From contig CANREY010000003.1 in NCBI GenBank assembly GCA_947629755.1, positions 1 through 52,493 on the forward strand: a stretch of 52,493 nt of DNA. Reading direction: 5' to 3'. The stretch is from an uncultured Oscillospiraceae bacterium. GTDB lineage: Bacteria; Bacillota; Clostridia; Oscillospirales; Oscillospiraceae. The stretch's first letter is position 1. Every line of letters begins with the position of its first letter. The notes below the pieces were generated by a model. The model worked only from the letters and a program-made list of their open reading frames with translations. It made no database searches and was not told the origin of the DNA. The translations under genes were made by a program, and so were the position numbers. Positions 36,351-43,142 of this stretch are shown piece after piece.

Positions 36351-38720
36351 CTACTTTATCTCCACGATCGTCACGCCGCTCTCGCCCTCGCCGTACCGGC
36401 CCAGACGGTAGCTTTTCACCTGCTTTGACCGCTTTAAGCAATCGTGTACGGCCTTGCGCAGCACTCCCGTACCCTTGCCGTGTATGACGGTCACCGTGTT
36501 CATGTGTCGCATCTGCGCCCCGTCTATGAACCTCTCTAAGAGCGCCACCGTCTCGTCCGCCGTCATGCCCCGGACGTCGAGCTCCGATTTGGCGCTCTCG
36601 GTCGACATTGGCACCGACACCTGAGCCGGCTTTACCTTGACCTTCTCCTGCTCCACCACCCGGACCTCGCTCTGCTTGGCGGTGACCTTCATTATCCCCG
36701 CCTGGAGGCTCAGCGTCCCGTCGGGATTCACCTCCAACACCGTGGCCTTGGAGCCTATGGATATTATCTCCACCGTGTCGCCCTTCACCGCCGGCCTTGT
36801 GGGCTTTCGCTCAATGGGGGCCTCCCGCTCCGGCGTGACTTTGGCCTCCGCCTCGTTAAGCCCCTGGCGGAGCTTCGTTCTGGCCTCGTTGAGCCTCTGC
36901 CAGTCAGCGTCCGTCGCCGCCTCCCGGCGCATTCTGTCTATCTCCCGGAATGCCTCGTCCGCGGCCCTTTTGGCGTCCTCAAGTATCCTCTCGGCCTCGC
37001 CTCTGGCGTTCTTTGTAAATTTAAGTCTCTCCTCCTCGGCCCTTTTCCGCTCCTTCTCCGCCGCGTCCAGATCCTCCCTGGCCCGTCTCAGCGTCTCCTC
37101 CGTCCGGGCCCTGTGCTCCTCCGCGTCCCGGCGGTTCTCCTCAAGCTTCGTCAGGGCCTCCTCAAAGTCCACGTCCCCCTTGTCCATTCTGCGCCTTGCG
37201 TCCTCTATTATGTGCTCCGGCAGCCCCAGCCTCTCGGATATGGCAAAGGCGTTGGACTTTCCCGGTATGCCCATCAAGAGCCGGTAGGTGGGCTTTAAGG
37301 TCTTAACGTCAAACTCGCAGGAGGCGTTCATAACGCCCCTCTCCGTCATGGCGTATATCTTCAGCTCCGCATAGTGGGTGGTGGCCGCGATGCGGGCCCC
37401 CACGGACCGGGCGTACTCTATTATGGCCACGGCCAGCGCCGCGCCCTCCGCCGGGTCCGTCCCCGCGCCCAGCTCGTCAAAGAGCACCAGCGACCCCTCG
37501 CCGCACTCGGAGAGTATCCCCACGATGTTCGTCATGTGGGAGGAAAAGGTACTGAGGGACTGCTCTATGGACTGCTCGTCGCCGATGTCCGCCAGAATTT
37601 TGTCAAAAAGCGGCACCCGGCTCTCGTCCCCCGCCGGTATGTGCAGGCCGCACTGGGCCATGAGGCATATGAGCCCCAAGGTCTTTATGCTCACCGTCTT
37701 GCCCCCGGTGTTGGGCCCCGTTATGACCAGCGTGTCAAAGTCCCCGCCAAGCTCGATGTCAATGGGCACCGCCTCGGACTTTTTAAGAAGCGGGTGTCTT
37801 GCCTTTTTCAGCACTATCTCGTCCTTATCCGAAAGCTCCGGCGCCACGCACTCAAGGTCATAGCTCAGCTTCGCCTTGGCAAAGACGAGGTCGAGCTGGG
37901 TGAGCAGGTTGTAGTCCAAAATTATGCTCTCGGAAAAATCCGCCGCCTCGGCGGACATCTCCCTGAGTATCCGCTCTATCTCCCGCTCCTCACGGGCCAG
38001 AAGCTCCCGGATCTCGTTATTCGCCTTCACCGCGCTCATGGGCTCGATGAACAGCGTGGCCCCGGAGGAGCTCACGTCGTGGGTGAGCCCCGGCACGGCC
38101 CCCTTGTGCTCGGCCTTCACCGGCACCACGTACCGGCCGTTTTTCATTGTTATTATGGGCTCCTGGAGGGCCTTTTGATAGGTCGGGGAGGTTATTATCT
38201 TCTGAAGCGCCTCCCTCACCCGGCTCCCCGCCACACGCATGGCCCTTCTTATATCCGCAAGCTCCGACGAGGCGGAGTCGGCAAGCTCGTTTTCACCTAT
38301 TATGGAGTTCGTTATCTTCTCCTCTAAATACTTGTTTGCGTGCAGGGAGGAAAATAGATACCCGATACTCCTCGCCCCGCTCTCGTCCCCGGAGGCGTAG
38401 GCTATGGCGCTCCTTGCCTCCCTCAGGACATGGGCGATGTCCATAAGCTCCCTTGTGTTGAGCATTCCCCCGGCGTCGGCCCTCTTTAAGCTGTCGCGAA
38501 TGTCCTTCACCCCGGAAAATGACGGCGACGAGTAGAGCACCATCATCTCCTTAGCGTCCGTCGTCTCCTGAAGTCTCCGCTCCGCCTCGGCCCTGTCCGA
38601 CGTAGGCGCCAGAGCCCTCGCGGCCTCCTTGGCCCCGTCGCTCACCGCCTCCGCCGCCAGCATCTCAAGCACCGCCGGCAGCTCCAATATCCCCTGCGAC
38701 TTCTCATAAAGCGTCATCAT
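36351..38720 (-). CDS. mutS2: MutS2 endonuclease/ATPase
   Basis: A 789-residue MutS2: the MutS core with Walker A GPNTGGKTVSIKTLG, then LVLFDELGAGTDP and ATTHYAELK. A long charged coiled coil (about 520-640) follows, and a C-terminal Smr nuclease domain with LDVRGMTADE and HGKGTGVLR. There is no mismatch-binding domain, as usual. MutS2 limits recombination and, in Bacillus, rescues collided ribosomes. Two adjacent ATGs follow GGGGGTGAG; the first is used. Confidence 0.97.
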   Translation of the reverse strand: MMTLYEKSQGILELPAVLEMLAAEAVSDGAKEAARALAPTSDRAEAERRLQETTDAKEMMVLYSSPSFSGVKDIRDSLKRADAGGMLNTRELMDIAHVLREARSAIAYASGDESGARSIGYLFSSLHANKYLEEKITNSIIGENELADSASSELADIRRAMRVAGSRVREALQKIITSPTYQKALQEPIITMKNGRYVVPVKAEHKGAVPGLTHDVSSSGATLFIEPMSAVKANNEIRELLAREEREIERILREMSAEAADFSESIILDYNLLTQLDLVFAKAKLSYDLECVAPELSDKDEIVLKKARHPLLKKSEAVPIDIELGGDFDTLVITGPNTGGKTVSIKTLGLICLMAQCGLHIPAGDESRVPLFDKILADIGDEQSIEQSLSTFSSHMTNIVGILSECGEGSLVLFDELGAGTDPAEGAALAVAIIEYARSVGARIAATTHYAELKIYAMTERGVMNASCEFDVKTLKPTYRLLMGIPGKSNAFAISERLGLPEHIIEDARRRMDKGDVDFEEALTKLEENRRDAEEHRARTEETLRRAREDLDAAEKERKRAEEERLKFTKNARGEAERILEDAKRAADEAFREIDRMRREAATDADWQRLNEARTKLRQGLNEAEAKVTPEREAPIERKPTRPAVKGDTVEIISIGSKATVLEVNPDGTLSLQAGIMKVTAKQSEVRVVEQEKVKVKPAQVSVPMSTESAKSELDVRGMTADETVALLERFIDGAQMRHMNTVTVIHGKGTGVLRKAVHDCLKRSKQVKSYRLGRYGEGESGVTIVEIK

Positions 38721-38745
38721 CTCACCCCCTGATCATATTTCCCCC

Positions 38746-38774
38746 ATAATACCATATATCCTCCCCCATTTCAA
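38746..38774 (-). promoter_or_regulatory. Promoter of mutS2
   Basis: TTGAAA, 17 bases, TATTAT on the minus strand, 25 bases before the start codon. Confidence 0.75.
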
Positions 38775-38785
38775 GCACATAAAAA

Positions 38786-38807
38786 CCCTCCGCGAAACCG
38801 CGGAGGG
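38786..38807 (-). terminator. Minus-strand terminator between the toxin locus and mutS2
   Basis: Stem CCCTCCGCG / CGCGGAGGG with a 4-base loop, followed on the minus strand by TTTTTATG. The only minus-strand transcripts it could end come from the antisense promoter at 39.2 kb or from ribU read-through. Confidence 0.8.
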
Positions 38808-38828
38808 GCAAAATATTATGTCTACCCA

Positions 38829-38857
38829 TTGACGATGCCGAAAAAAGGCGGTATAAT
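38829..38857 (+). promoter_or_regulatory. Promoter of the small-toxin mRNA
   Basis: TTGACG, 17 bases, perfect TATAAT on the plus strand. It predicts a start near 38864 and a leader of about 126 bases before the peptide. Confidence 0.8.
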
Positions 38858-38927
38858 GTCTATAACCGCGCCCAAGGGGCATGAAAACGAGCGCGGCCGG
38901 GAGCCTGCCAAGACGGTAGGCGGTGCG

Positions 38928-38982
38928 TTCCTCCGGTATTTTCGGAGGAAGCTTCTTGCCTCCTCCGCTAAAAGGGAGGAGG
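38928..38982 (+). promoter_or_regulatory. Tandem hairpins that hide the toxin ribosome-binding site
   Basis: Two perfect 8-bp stems follow each other. The first is TTCCTCCG / CGGAGGAA (38928-38935 with 38943-38950). The second is CCTCCTCC / GGAGGAGG (38959-38966 with 38975-38982), whose right arm is the Shine-Dalgarno site 7 bases before the GTG start. Translation should need opening of this hairpin. Confidence 0.82.
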
Positions 38983-38989
38983 TGGTTGC

Positions 38990-39094
38990 GTGGAGCTTAC
39001 GTTGAACGAGCTTTTCCAGTTCGTCCTTGTGGTCATCGCGATCATAAAGCTGGTACTGTACATAGTCGACAGAAATCAGCCAAAAAAGAAGTAA
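38990..39094 (+). CDS. Small hydrophobic peptide, candidate type I toxin (holin-like)
   Basis: A 34-residue peptide starting at GTG, seven bases after AAAGGGAGGAGG. It begins MELTLNELFQFVL, continues as one membrane helix (about residues 8-26, VVIAIIKLVLYIV) and ends with DRNQPKKK. That layout (short acidic head, single helix, basic tail) fits membrane toxins of type I systems such as the holin-like and TxpA-type peptides; the exact family is not certain. It has its own promoter, a sequestered ribosome site, and a terminator that overlaps its stop codon. A convergent antisense promoter faces it. It is too short for most gene finders. Confidence 0.72.
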   Translation: MELTLNELFQFVLVVIAIIKLVLYIVDRNQPKKK

Positions 39095-39175
39095 CCGCCA
39101 CGGCGTCCAAAGCGAGCGGTTACTTCTATTAACCAATCCGGAGGAACCACCGTCTACCGGCATTCTCCCCTTGTG
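39081..39175 (-). ncRNA. Candidate antisense antitoxin RNA (about 95 nt)
   Basis: Predicted from a near-perfect minus-strand promoter at 39182-39211 to an intrinsic terminator whose tail is TTTTTTG at 39081-39087. It overlaps the last five codons and 3' end of the toxin mRNA, as in TxpA/RatA- and BsrG/SR4-type pairs. Its 5' part carries TTCCTCCGG, complementary to the CGGAGGAA arm of the toxin leader. Read-through could extend it to the terminator at 38.8 kb and cover the whole toxin mRNA. Existence is inferred from signals only. Confidence 0.65.
39088..39126. terminator. Shared two-way terminator of the toxin and antisense RNAs
   Basis: Perfect 11-bp stem GAAGTAACCGC / GCGGTTACTTC with a 17-base loop. 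On the minus strand it is followed by TTTTTTGG, an excellent terminator. On the plus strand the tail is weaker (TATTAACC). The toxin stop codon TAA lies in the left arm. Confidence 0.8.
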
Positions 39176-39181
39176 CCCCCT

Positions 39182-39211
39182 ATTATAGCACCCTCGCCCC
39201 TCCCTTGTCAA
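39182..39211 (-). promoter_or_regulatory. Promoter of the antisense RNA
   Basis: TTGACA, 18 bases, TATAAT on the minus strand. No coding gene lies directly downstream, so a non-coding transcript is the simplest reading. Confidence 0.82.
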
Positions 39212-39238
39212 GTCATTTTAATTTGCTTTCAAGCAGCA

Positions 39239-39265
39239 CCCCTCCGCCATACGCTGACGGAGGGG
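39239..39265. terminator. Hairpin after ribU
   Basis: CCCCTCCG / CGGAGGGG with an 11-base loop, 6 bases past the ribU stop codon. The T-tract is poor on the minus strand, so efficiency is uncertain. Confidence 0.5.
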
Positions 39266-39270
39266 GATTT

Positions 39271-39978
39271 TCATTTGTCCATTCTTATCAATTTCTTGAC
39301 CCGCTTATACAGCGGAAGCGTGATCACCGACACGGCCACGGCTTTTATGAGATTGAAGGGCGCCACGCAAAGGGCGGCCATGGTGTAGACGGAGTTGACG
39401 CTGGCGTTTATGGCATGCGCCGCGTCGATTATGGCCTCTATGGGCATGTGATAGAGGGCGGCGAAGGCCGGTATGAGGTAGAAGGCGTTGAACAAGCTCC
39501 CGAACACCGTCATAATGAGCCCGCCGGATACAAGGGCGATAACGGCCCTCTTGAAGGTGCGCTTGGAATTATAGATTATAGCCGCCGGCAGCACCATGGA
39601 GCACCCCACGGCGAAGTTGGCAAAATCTCCCACGAAGGCCGTTGTGGTCCCCTTCAGGAGGAGCTTTATCACCACCTTCAGAAATTCACACACCACCCCC
39701 GCTGTGGGGCCCATGGAGAAGGCGCAGATGAGCACCGGTATCTCCGAAAAGTCCAGCTTGTAGAAGTTCGGCGCGATGAATACCAGAGACACCTCCAGCA
39801 GCATCAGCACCCCGGCAAGCGCCGCGAACATGCCCATGTAGGCCACGTAGCGGGCGGGCTCTAATTTCCGCCGCTCCTTCACCAAAAACCGCTCGGCCAG
39901 CCACGCCACGGCCACAAGGCCCGCGAAGATGGCCACGCACACGAGGACGAAGGACAGGTTTTCTTTCAGTGTTTGCAT
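39271..39978 (-). CDS. ribU: ECF riboflavin transporter substrate-binding subunit RibU
   Basis: A 235-residue membrane protein with the RibU core LDFSEIPVLICAFSMGPTAG, then EFLKVVIKLLLKGTTTAFVG and DFANF. One extra N-terminal helix precedes the usual six. RibU binds riboflavin and works with the shared ECF module (EcfA/A'/T), which is not in this window. The ATG after AAAGGGGT is chosen because the longer frame runs into the riboswitch terminator. An FMN riboswitch in its leader confirms the vitamin. Confidence 0.93.
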   Translation of the reverse strand: MQTLKENLSFVLVCVAIFAGLVAVAWLAERFLVKERRKLEPARYVAYMGMFAALAGVLMLLEVSLVFIAPNFYKLDFSEIPVLICAFSMGPTAGVVCEFLKVVIKLLLKGTTTAFVGDFANFAVGCSMVLPAAIIYNSKRTFKRAVIALVSGGLIMTVFGSLFNAFYLIPAFAALYHMPIEAIIDAAHAINASVNSVYTMAALCVAPFNLIKAVAVSVITLPLYKRVKKLIRMDK

Positions 39979-40004
39979 AGATAAGACCCCTTTACATGAA
40001 AAAT

Positions 40005-40028
40005 GCGCCTGAACGGACCGTTCAGGCG
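40005..40028 (-). terminator. Terminator of the FMN riboswitch
   Basis: Read on the minus strand, GCGCCTGAACGG pairs with CCGTTCAGGCGC and is followed by ATTTTTC. It lies between the aptamer and the ribU ribosome site, so FMN binding should favour early termination. Confidence 0.85.
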
Positions 40029-40059
40029 CGTTACGCGCAAGGGGAGTGTAGCAATCGTA

Positions 40060-40166
40060 CATCTTCTCTCATCCAGACTTTACTGTCGGTACCGGAATCA
40101 CACCGGTTCAGCTAAACGCTCGCGGACTTTCACCGCCGGTCGGGAATCTCACCCTGCCCTGAAGAC
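40060..40166 (-). promoter_or_regulatory. FMN riboswitch (RFN element) controlling ribU
   Basis: The minus strand carries the RFN consensus blocks in order: TTCAGGGCAGGGTGAGATTC, CCGACCGGCGGTGAAAGTCC, GCGAGC, GTGATTCCGGTACCGACAGT and AAAGTCTGGATGAGAGAAGA. All are close to the Bacillus elements. It represses ribU when FMN is plentiful. Confidence 0.96.
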
Positions 40167-40188
40167 TTTCCGTTCAAGTTATAGTGCC

Positions 40189-40217
40189 ATTATACGCCGG
40201 CGGCATTTGATTTGCAA
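40189..40217 (-). promoter_or_regulatory. Promoter of the FMN riboswitch-ribU transcript
   Basis: TTGCAA, 17 bases, TATAAT on the minus strand, just ahead of the aptamer. Confidence 0.78.
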
Positions 40218-40332
40218 TACATATCAGCAATTTATTTTTCACCTTTACGTGAAATGACCAATTTCATCATTTGACCTGTGTATCATTATGGTAAACCATT
40301 CAGGTTATATTGCACGCAAAGGGGAGTTTGAT

Positions 40333-42606
40333 TTGAAAGAGAACGTAAAGGACGCACCGTCAAAGCTTGACCGGGTGAAGTTAGCTGAGTACGCCGCGAG
40401 GTTCACCATGTCGGCCATGCTGGGGAGCGTCAGGATATTCGGGAGCTTCTCTCCCTTCGGGCCGGCGTTTCTTGGCGCCGCTCCCAAGGGGGCGGCGGGA
40501 GCGGTGACGCTGGCCGGGGCGCTCATTGGCGCTCTTGTCTCCGGCGGTGTCGCCACAAGCGTCAAATACATAGCCGCCGCTATACTTATCTGGTCCACTA
40601 TACACTTTTTCGCCGACTCCTGCCCGGACTGGTTCCCCATGGCGGTCGTATTCGGCGTGATGGCCGTGGTCGGCGCCGTATTCGCCTGGGACACGGGTTG
40701 GGAGCTTCGGGCCACCTGCCTTTGGGTGGTGGAGACCTTTATGGCCGGGGGCTTCGTCTATTTTTACGCCTCCGCCCTCGCCCCCATCGACGGCCCCGCG
40801 CAGACCGAGGCCAGGGCCGCCCAGACGGCGAGCCTTACGATACTGGCGGCCACGCTCTTAATGTCCCTGTCCCCCTTGGAGCTTTTCGGCGTACTGTCCA
40901 TCGGCCGGTGCGCCGCGGTGGTGGCGGTGCTCTTTGTGACCTACCGTGGCAGCATGGGCATGGGCTGTGTCTGCGGCGCGGTGCTGGGGGCGGCCATGGA
41001 CCTTGCCCAGGGTGGACTTCCCTTTTTCACCATGAGCTACGCCTTTTCCGCCGTGATAGCCGGTATCTTCTCAAGGTCCGGGCGGCTCCCGTTCCTCTTA
41101 GGCTATTTTGCCGGGTCGTCCCTGTCCGTACTCTGGTACTGGGGCGGCCACCGGTGGCTGATGGCCCTCTATGAGACCTTCGCCGCCCTTGTGATCTTCG
41201 CCCTCCTGCCGGAGGAGGCCATGACGAAGGCTGCCGTATTTCTGCCCCGGTCCGTCCATGGCTACGGCTTTTTGAAGGCCCGCGAGTACACCCGTGACCG
41301 TGTGGACATGTGCGCCCAGGCATTTAAAAAGCTCTACGATACCGTCCGTGAGTCCGCCGGGGCCGCCGATAACGACAGCGTCGACGTCATATTCGACCGC
41401 GCCGCCGAGGCCGTGTGCCGCTCCTGCCCCCACTCGGCCCGGTGCTGGCAGGAGAAATACGTGGATACGGTGGACGTGATGAACGGCCTTACGCCCGTCC
41501 TCGCCTCCCGCGGGACGGCGGAGCTCTCGGACCTTCCGGAGCACTTCATAAAAAGCTGTGACCGGTCAGAGCGCCTCGTCTCCGCCATAAACGCCGAGGC
41601 CCGGACCGTCCTCACAAGGCGGCAGTACCGTGCCCGGCTCCGGGAGAGCCGCGACGCGGCCTTCGCCCAGTATGAGCACGTATCGAAGCTTCTAAGCTCC
41701 CTCTCCCGTGAACTCGGAAGCGAGATGACCGTTGAGACCGCCCTTGAGCGCAAGCTCCAGAAATATCTTCGCGGTATGGCCATAAGCTCCTCCGTGGCGG
41801 TGTTCCGCGTCCGCGGCGGGCGGCTCCGGGCGGAGATAAGCTCCAACAGCCTTGGACTATTAAAGCGCGACGAGCTGTGGCTGGACAAGCTCTCCCAAGT
41901 CCTTGGCGTGCGGCTGTGTACCGGCGACGGGGACTTAAGCTCCGGCGCGCTGGTGCTCCTTGAGGCCGAGCCGTTGGCGCTGCGCGTGGGCGAGGCCAAC
42001 GCGAAAAAATCCGGCGAGACGGTGTCCGGGGACAGAAGCATGTGCTTTCGCACCGACGAGGGTATGCTCTACGTGATTTTGTCCGACGGCATGGGCTCCG
42101 GCCCTGAGGCCGCACGTATGTCCGGCGCGGCCCTCAATATCCTTGAGCGCTTCCTCAGGGCCGGCGTCACGCCGGAGCTGGCGCTCAGTATACTCTCCGA
42201 CCTCTACCTCCTCCGGGGCGGCGACGGCCTTGAGTGCGCCACAGTGGACCTTTTGCGCGTCAACATGTTCACCGGCGAGGCCTGCCTCTATAAATGCGGC
42301 GCGGCCCCGTCCTACGTAAAGCGCGGCAAGGGCGTAAAGCGCTACGCCTCCCCCGGCGTGAACCTCCGGGGCGGGACGAAAAAGCTCGGCTCAAAGCTCA
42401 CCCTCTCCCCCGGAACCTTGGCCGTAATGGCCTCCGACGGCCTCACCGCCGGCCCCGACGACAGATGGCTTCGCGACGCGCTTGCCGAGCTCGACGCCTC
42501 CGACCCCGGCGCTCTCGCCCGTGAGCTCATCTCAAAGGCCCGTGAGCGCGTCGGCGACGAGGACGACATGACCGTCATAGCCGTCGCCTGCGAGGAGAGG
42601 GAATAA
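40333..42606 (+). CDS. spoIIE: Stage II sporulation protein E (PP2C phosphatase)
   Basis: A 757-residue protein with a long N-terminal membrane domain of about ten helices (residues 25-310), a central region with a cysteine motif (CRSCPHSARCWQ), and a C-terminal PP2C phosphatase domain (MLYVILSDGMGSGPEAARMS; LAVMASDGLTAGPDD). SpoIIE dephosphorylates SpoIIAA to release sigma-F in the forespore and sits at the polar septum. The start is taken as TTG with AAAGGGGAG six bases upstream; an ATG 15 codons earlier has no ribosome site. It is the clearest sporulation marker in the window. Confidence 0.93.
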   Translation: MKENVKDAPSKLDRVKLAEYAARFTMSAMLGSVRIFGSFSPFGPAFLGAAPKGAAGAVTLAGALIGALVSGGVATSVKYIAAAILIWSTIHFFADSCPDWFPMAVVFGVMAVVGAVFAWDTGWELRATCLWVVETFMAGGFVYFYASALAPIDGPAQTEARAAQTASLTILAATLLMSLSPLELFGVLSIGRCAAVVAVLFVTYRGSMGMGCVCGAVLGAAMDLAQGGLPFFTMSYAFSAVIAGIFSRSGRLPFLLGYFAGSSLSVLWYWGGHRWLMALYETFAALVIFALLPEEAMTKAAVFLPRSVHGYGFLKAREYTRDRVDMCAQAFKKLYDTVRESAGAADNDSVDVIFDRAAEAVCRSCPHSARCWQEKYVDTVDVMNGLTPVLASRGTAELSDLPEHFIKSCDRSERLVSAINAEARTVLTRRQYRARLRESRDAAFAQYEHVSKLLSSLSRELGSEMTVETALERKLQKYLRGMAISSSVAVFRVRGGRLRAEISSNSLGLLKRDELWLDKLSQVLGVRLCTGDGDLSSGALVLLEAEPLALRVGEANAKKSGETVSGDRSMCFRTDEGMLYVILSDGMGSGPEAARMSGAALNILERFLRAGVTPELALSILSDLYLLRGGDGLECATVDLLRVNMFTGEACLYKCGAAPSYVKRGKGVKRYASPGVNLRGGTKKLGSKLTLSPGTLAVMASDGLTAGPDDRWLRDALAELDASDPGALARELISKARERVGDEDDMTVIAVACEERE

Positions 42607-42643
42607 TGCCGATATAATACAAATTTAAGATGAGACGCCCCCT

Positions 42644-42667
42644 TTTTGACAAAGGCCTTTGTCAAAA
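42644..42667. repeat. Perfect GGCC-centred palindrome after spoIIE
   Basis: A 24-base perfect palindrome with half-site TTTTGACAAAGG, 37 bases past the spoIIE stop. It resembles the fourth stem of the dispersed repeats (AAAGGCC / GGCCTTT), so it may be a solo remnant. It could also act as a terminator. Confidence 0.65.
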
Positions 42668-42735
42668 GTAAAATATGCCCTTTTCGTGTATATCCTTCCA
42701 CCGAACGGGAAAAGCTTTCATATAGAGGTGATTTG

Positions 42736-43005
42736 ATGGTAAAGGGTATATCGCGGCGTGTGGTGCTCATAAAATCGCCGGATCCGAAAATATTTGACGA
42801 GGCCATATTTCTTGTCCGTGAGGAGACCGCCAAAAAGCCGGGGGTGACCTACGAGCAGATACTTCACGAGGCCGCCGACGTGGCGGAGGCTTTTGTAAAA
42901 AACAAGTTCTCCCCCGTCCGCCGCGCCGCCCTCCCCCGCTGGGTCTGGGCCGGTATCGGCGCGCTGGCGGTGGGGCTTTTGTGGCTTGCCACCGTGATTT
43001 TCTGA
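42736..43005 (+). CDS. Small tail-anchored protein, function unknown
   Basis: An 89-residue protein. The N-terminal part is soluble (MVKGISRRVVLIKSPDPKIF, then EEAxFLVRE-like DEAIFLVREE and VTYEQILHEAADVA). The C-terminus is one membrane helix (about residues 68-88) after a basic stretch RRAALPR. The ATG after GAGGTGATTTG is used. It lies between spoIIE and wecB with its own terminator. I recognise it only as a conserved small protein of Oscillospirales-type genomes; no function is assigned. Confidence 0.75.
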   Translation: MVKGISRRVVLIKSPDPKIFDEAIFLVREETAKKPGVTYEQILHEAADVAEAFVKNKFSPVRRAALPRWVWAGIGALAVGLLWLATVIF

Positions 43006-43016
43006 CAAAAAATATC

Positions 43017-43044
43017 GGTTGGGGGTGGTATTCCACCCCCAACC
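43017..43044 (+). terminator. Hairpin terminator after the small tail-anchored protein
   Basis: Perfect 12-bp stem GGTTGGGGGTGG / CCACCCCCAACC with a TATT loop; the tail TCTTGTAA is only moderately T-rich. Confidence 0.75.
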
Positions 43045-43046
43045 TC

Positions 43047-43075
43047 TTGTAATCCGGGGAAAAAGCTGATACAAT
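43047..43075 (+). promoter_or_regulatory. Promoter of wecB
   Basis: TTGTAA, 17 bases, TACAAT, starting right after the preceding hairpin and about 70 bases before the wecB ATG. Confidence 0.7.
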
Positions 43076-43142
43076 ATATATTAAGGGCTGTATGGCCCGT
43101 GATGACAGACGTGAGAGTTTTTTACATACATAAGGTGAAGCT

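Larger units (their letters stand above)
38914..39159. repeat. Inverted repeat shared by both transcripts of the toxin locus
   Basis: The segment at 38914-38936 and the reverse complement of 39138-39159 agree over 22 positions, apart from one extra base and one G/A difference that would still pair as G-U. The match extends outward through GGGAG and GCC blocks. Because the two promoters face each other across it, the sense and antisense RNAs carry nearly the same 5' region. Confidence 0.8.

Noticed and set aside
37374-38327. 317-codon plus-strand frame opposite mutS2
   Set aside because: No ribosome site; composition is that of an antisense shadow.
38822-39211. A 129-codon minus-strand frame across the toxin locus
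   Set aside because: No ribosome site, no known motif, and it runs through promoters, hairpins and the antisense RNA region. It is a by-product of GC-rich sequence.
40261-40332. A Spo0A box or sigma-H promoter before spoIIE
   Set aside because: No convincing TGNCGAA box was found, and TTGACC there lacks a good -10 at 17 bases. No site is claimed.
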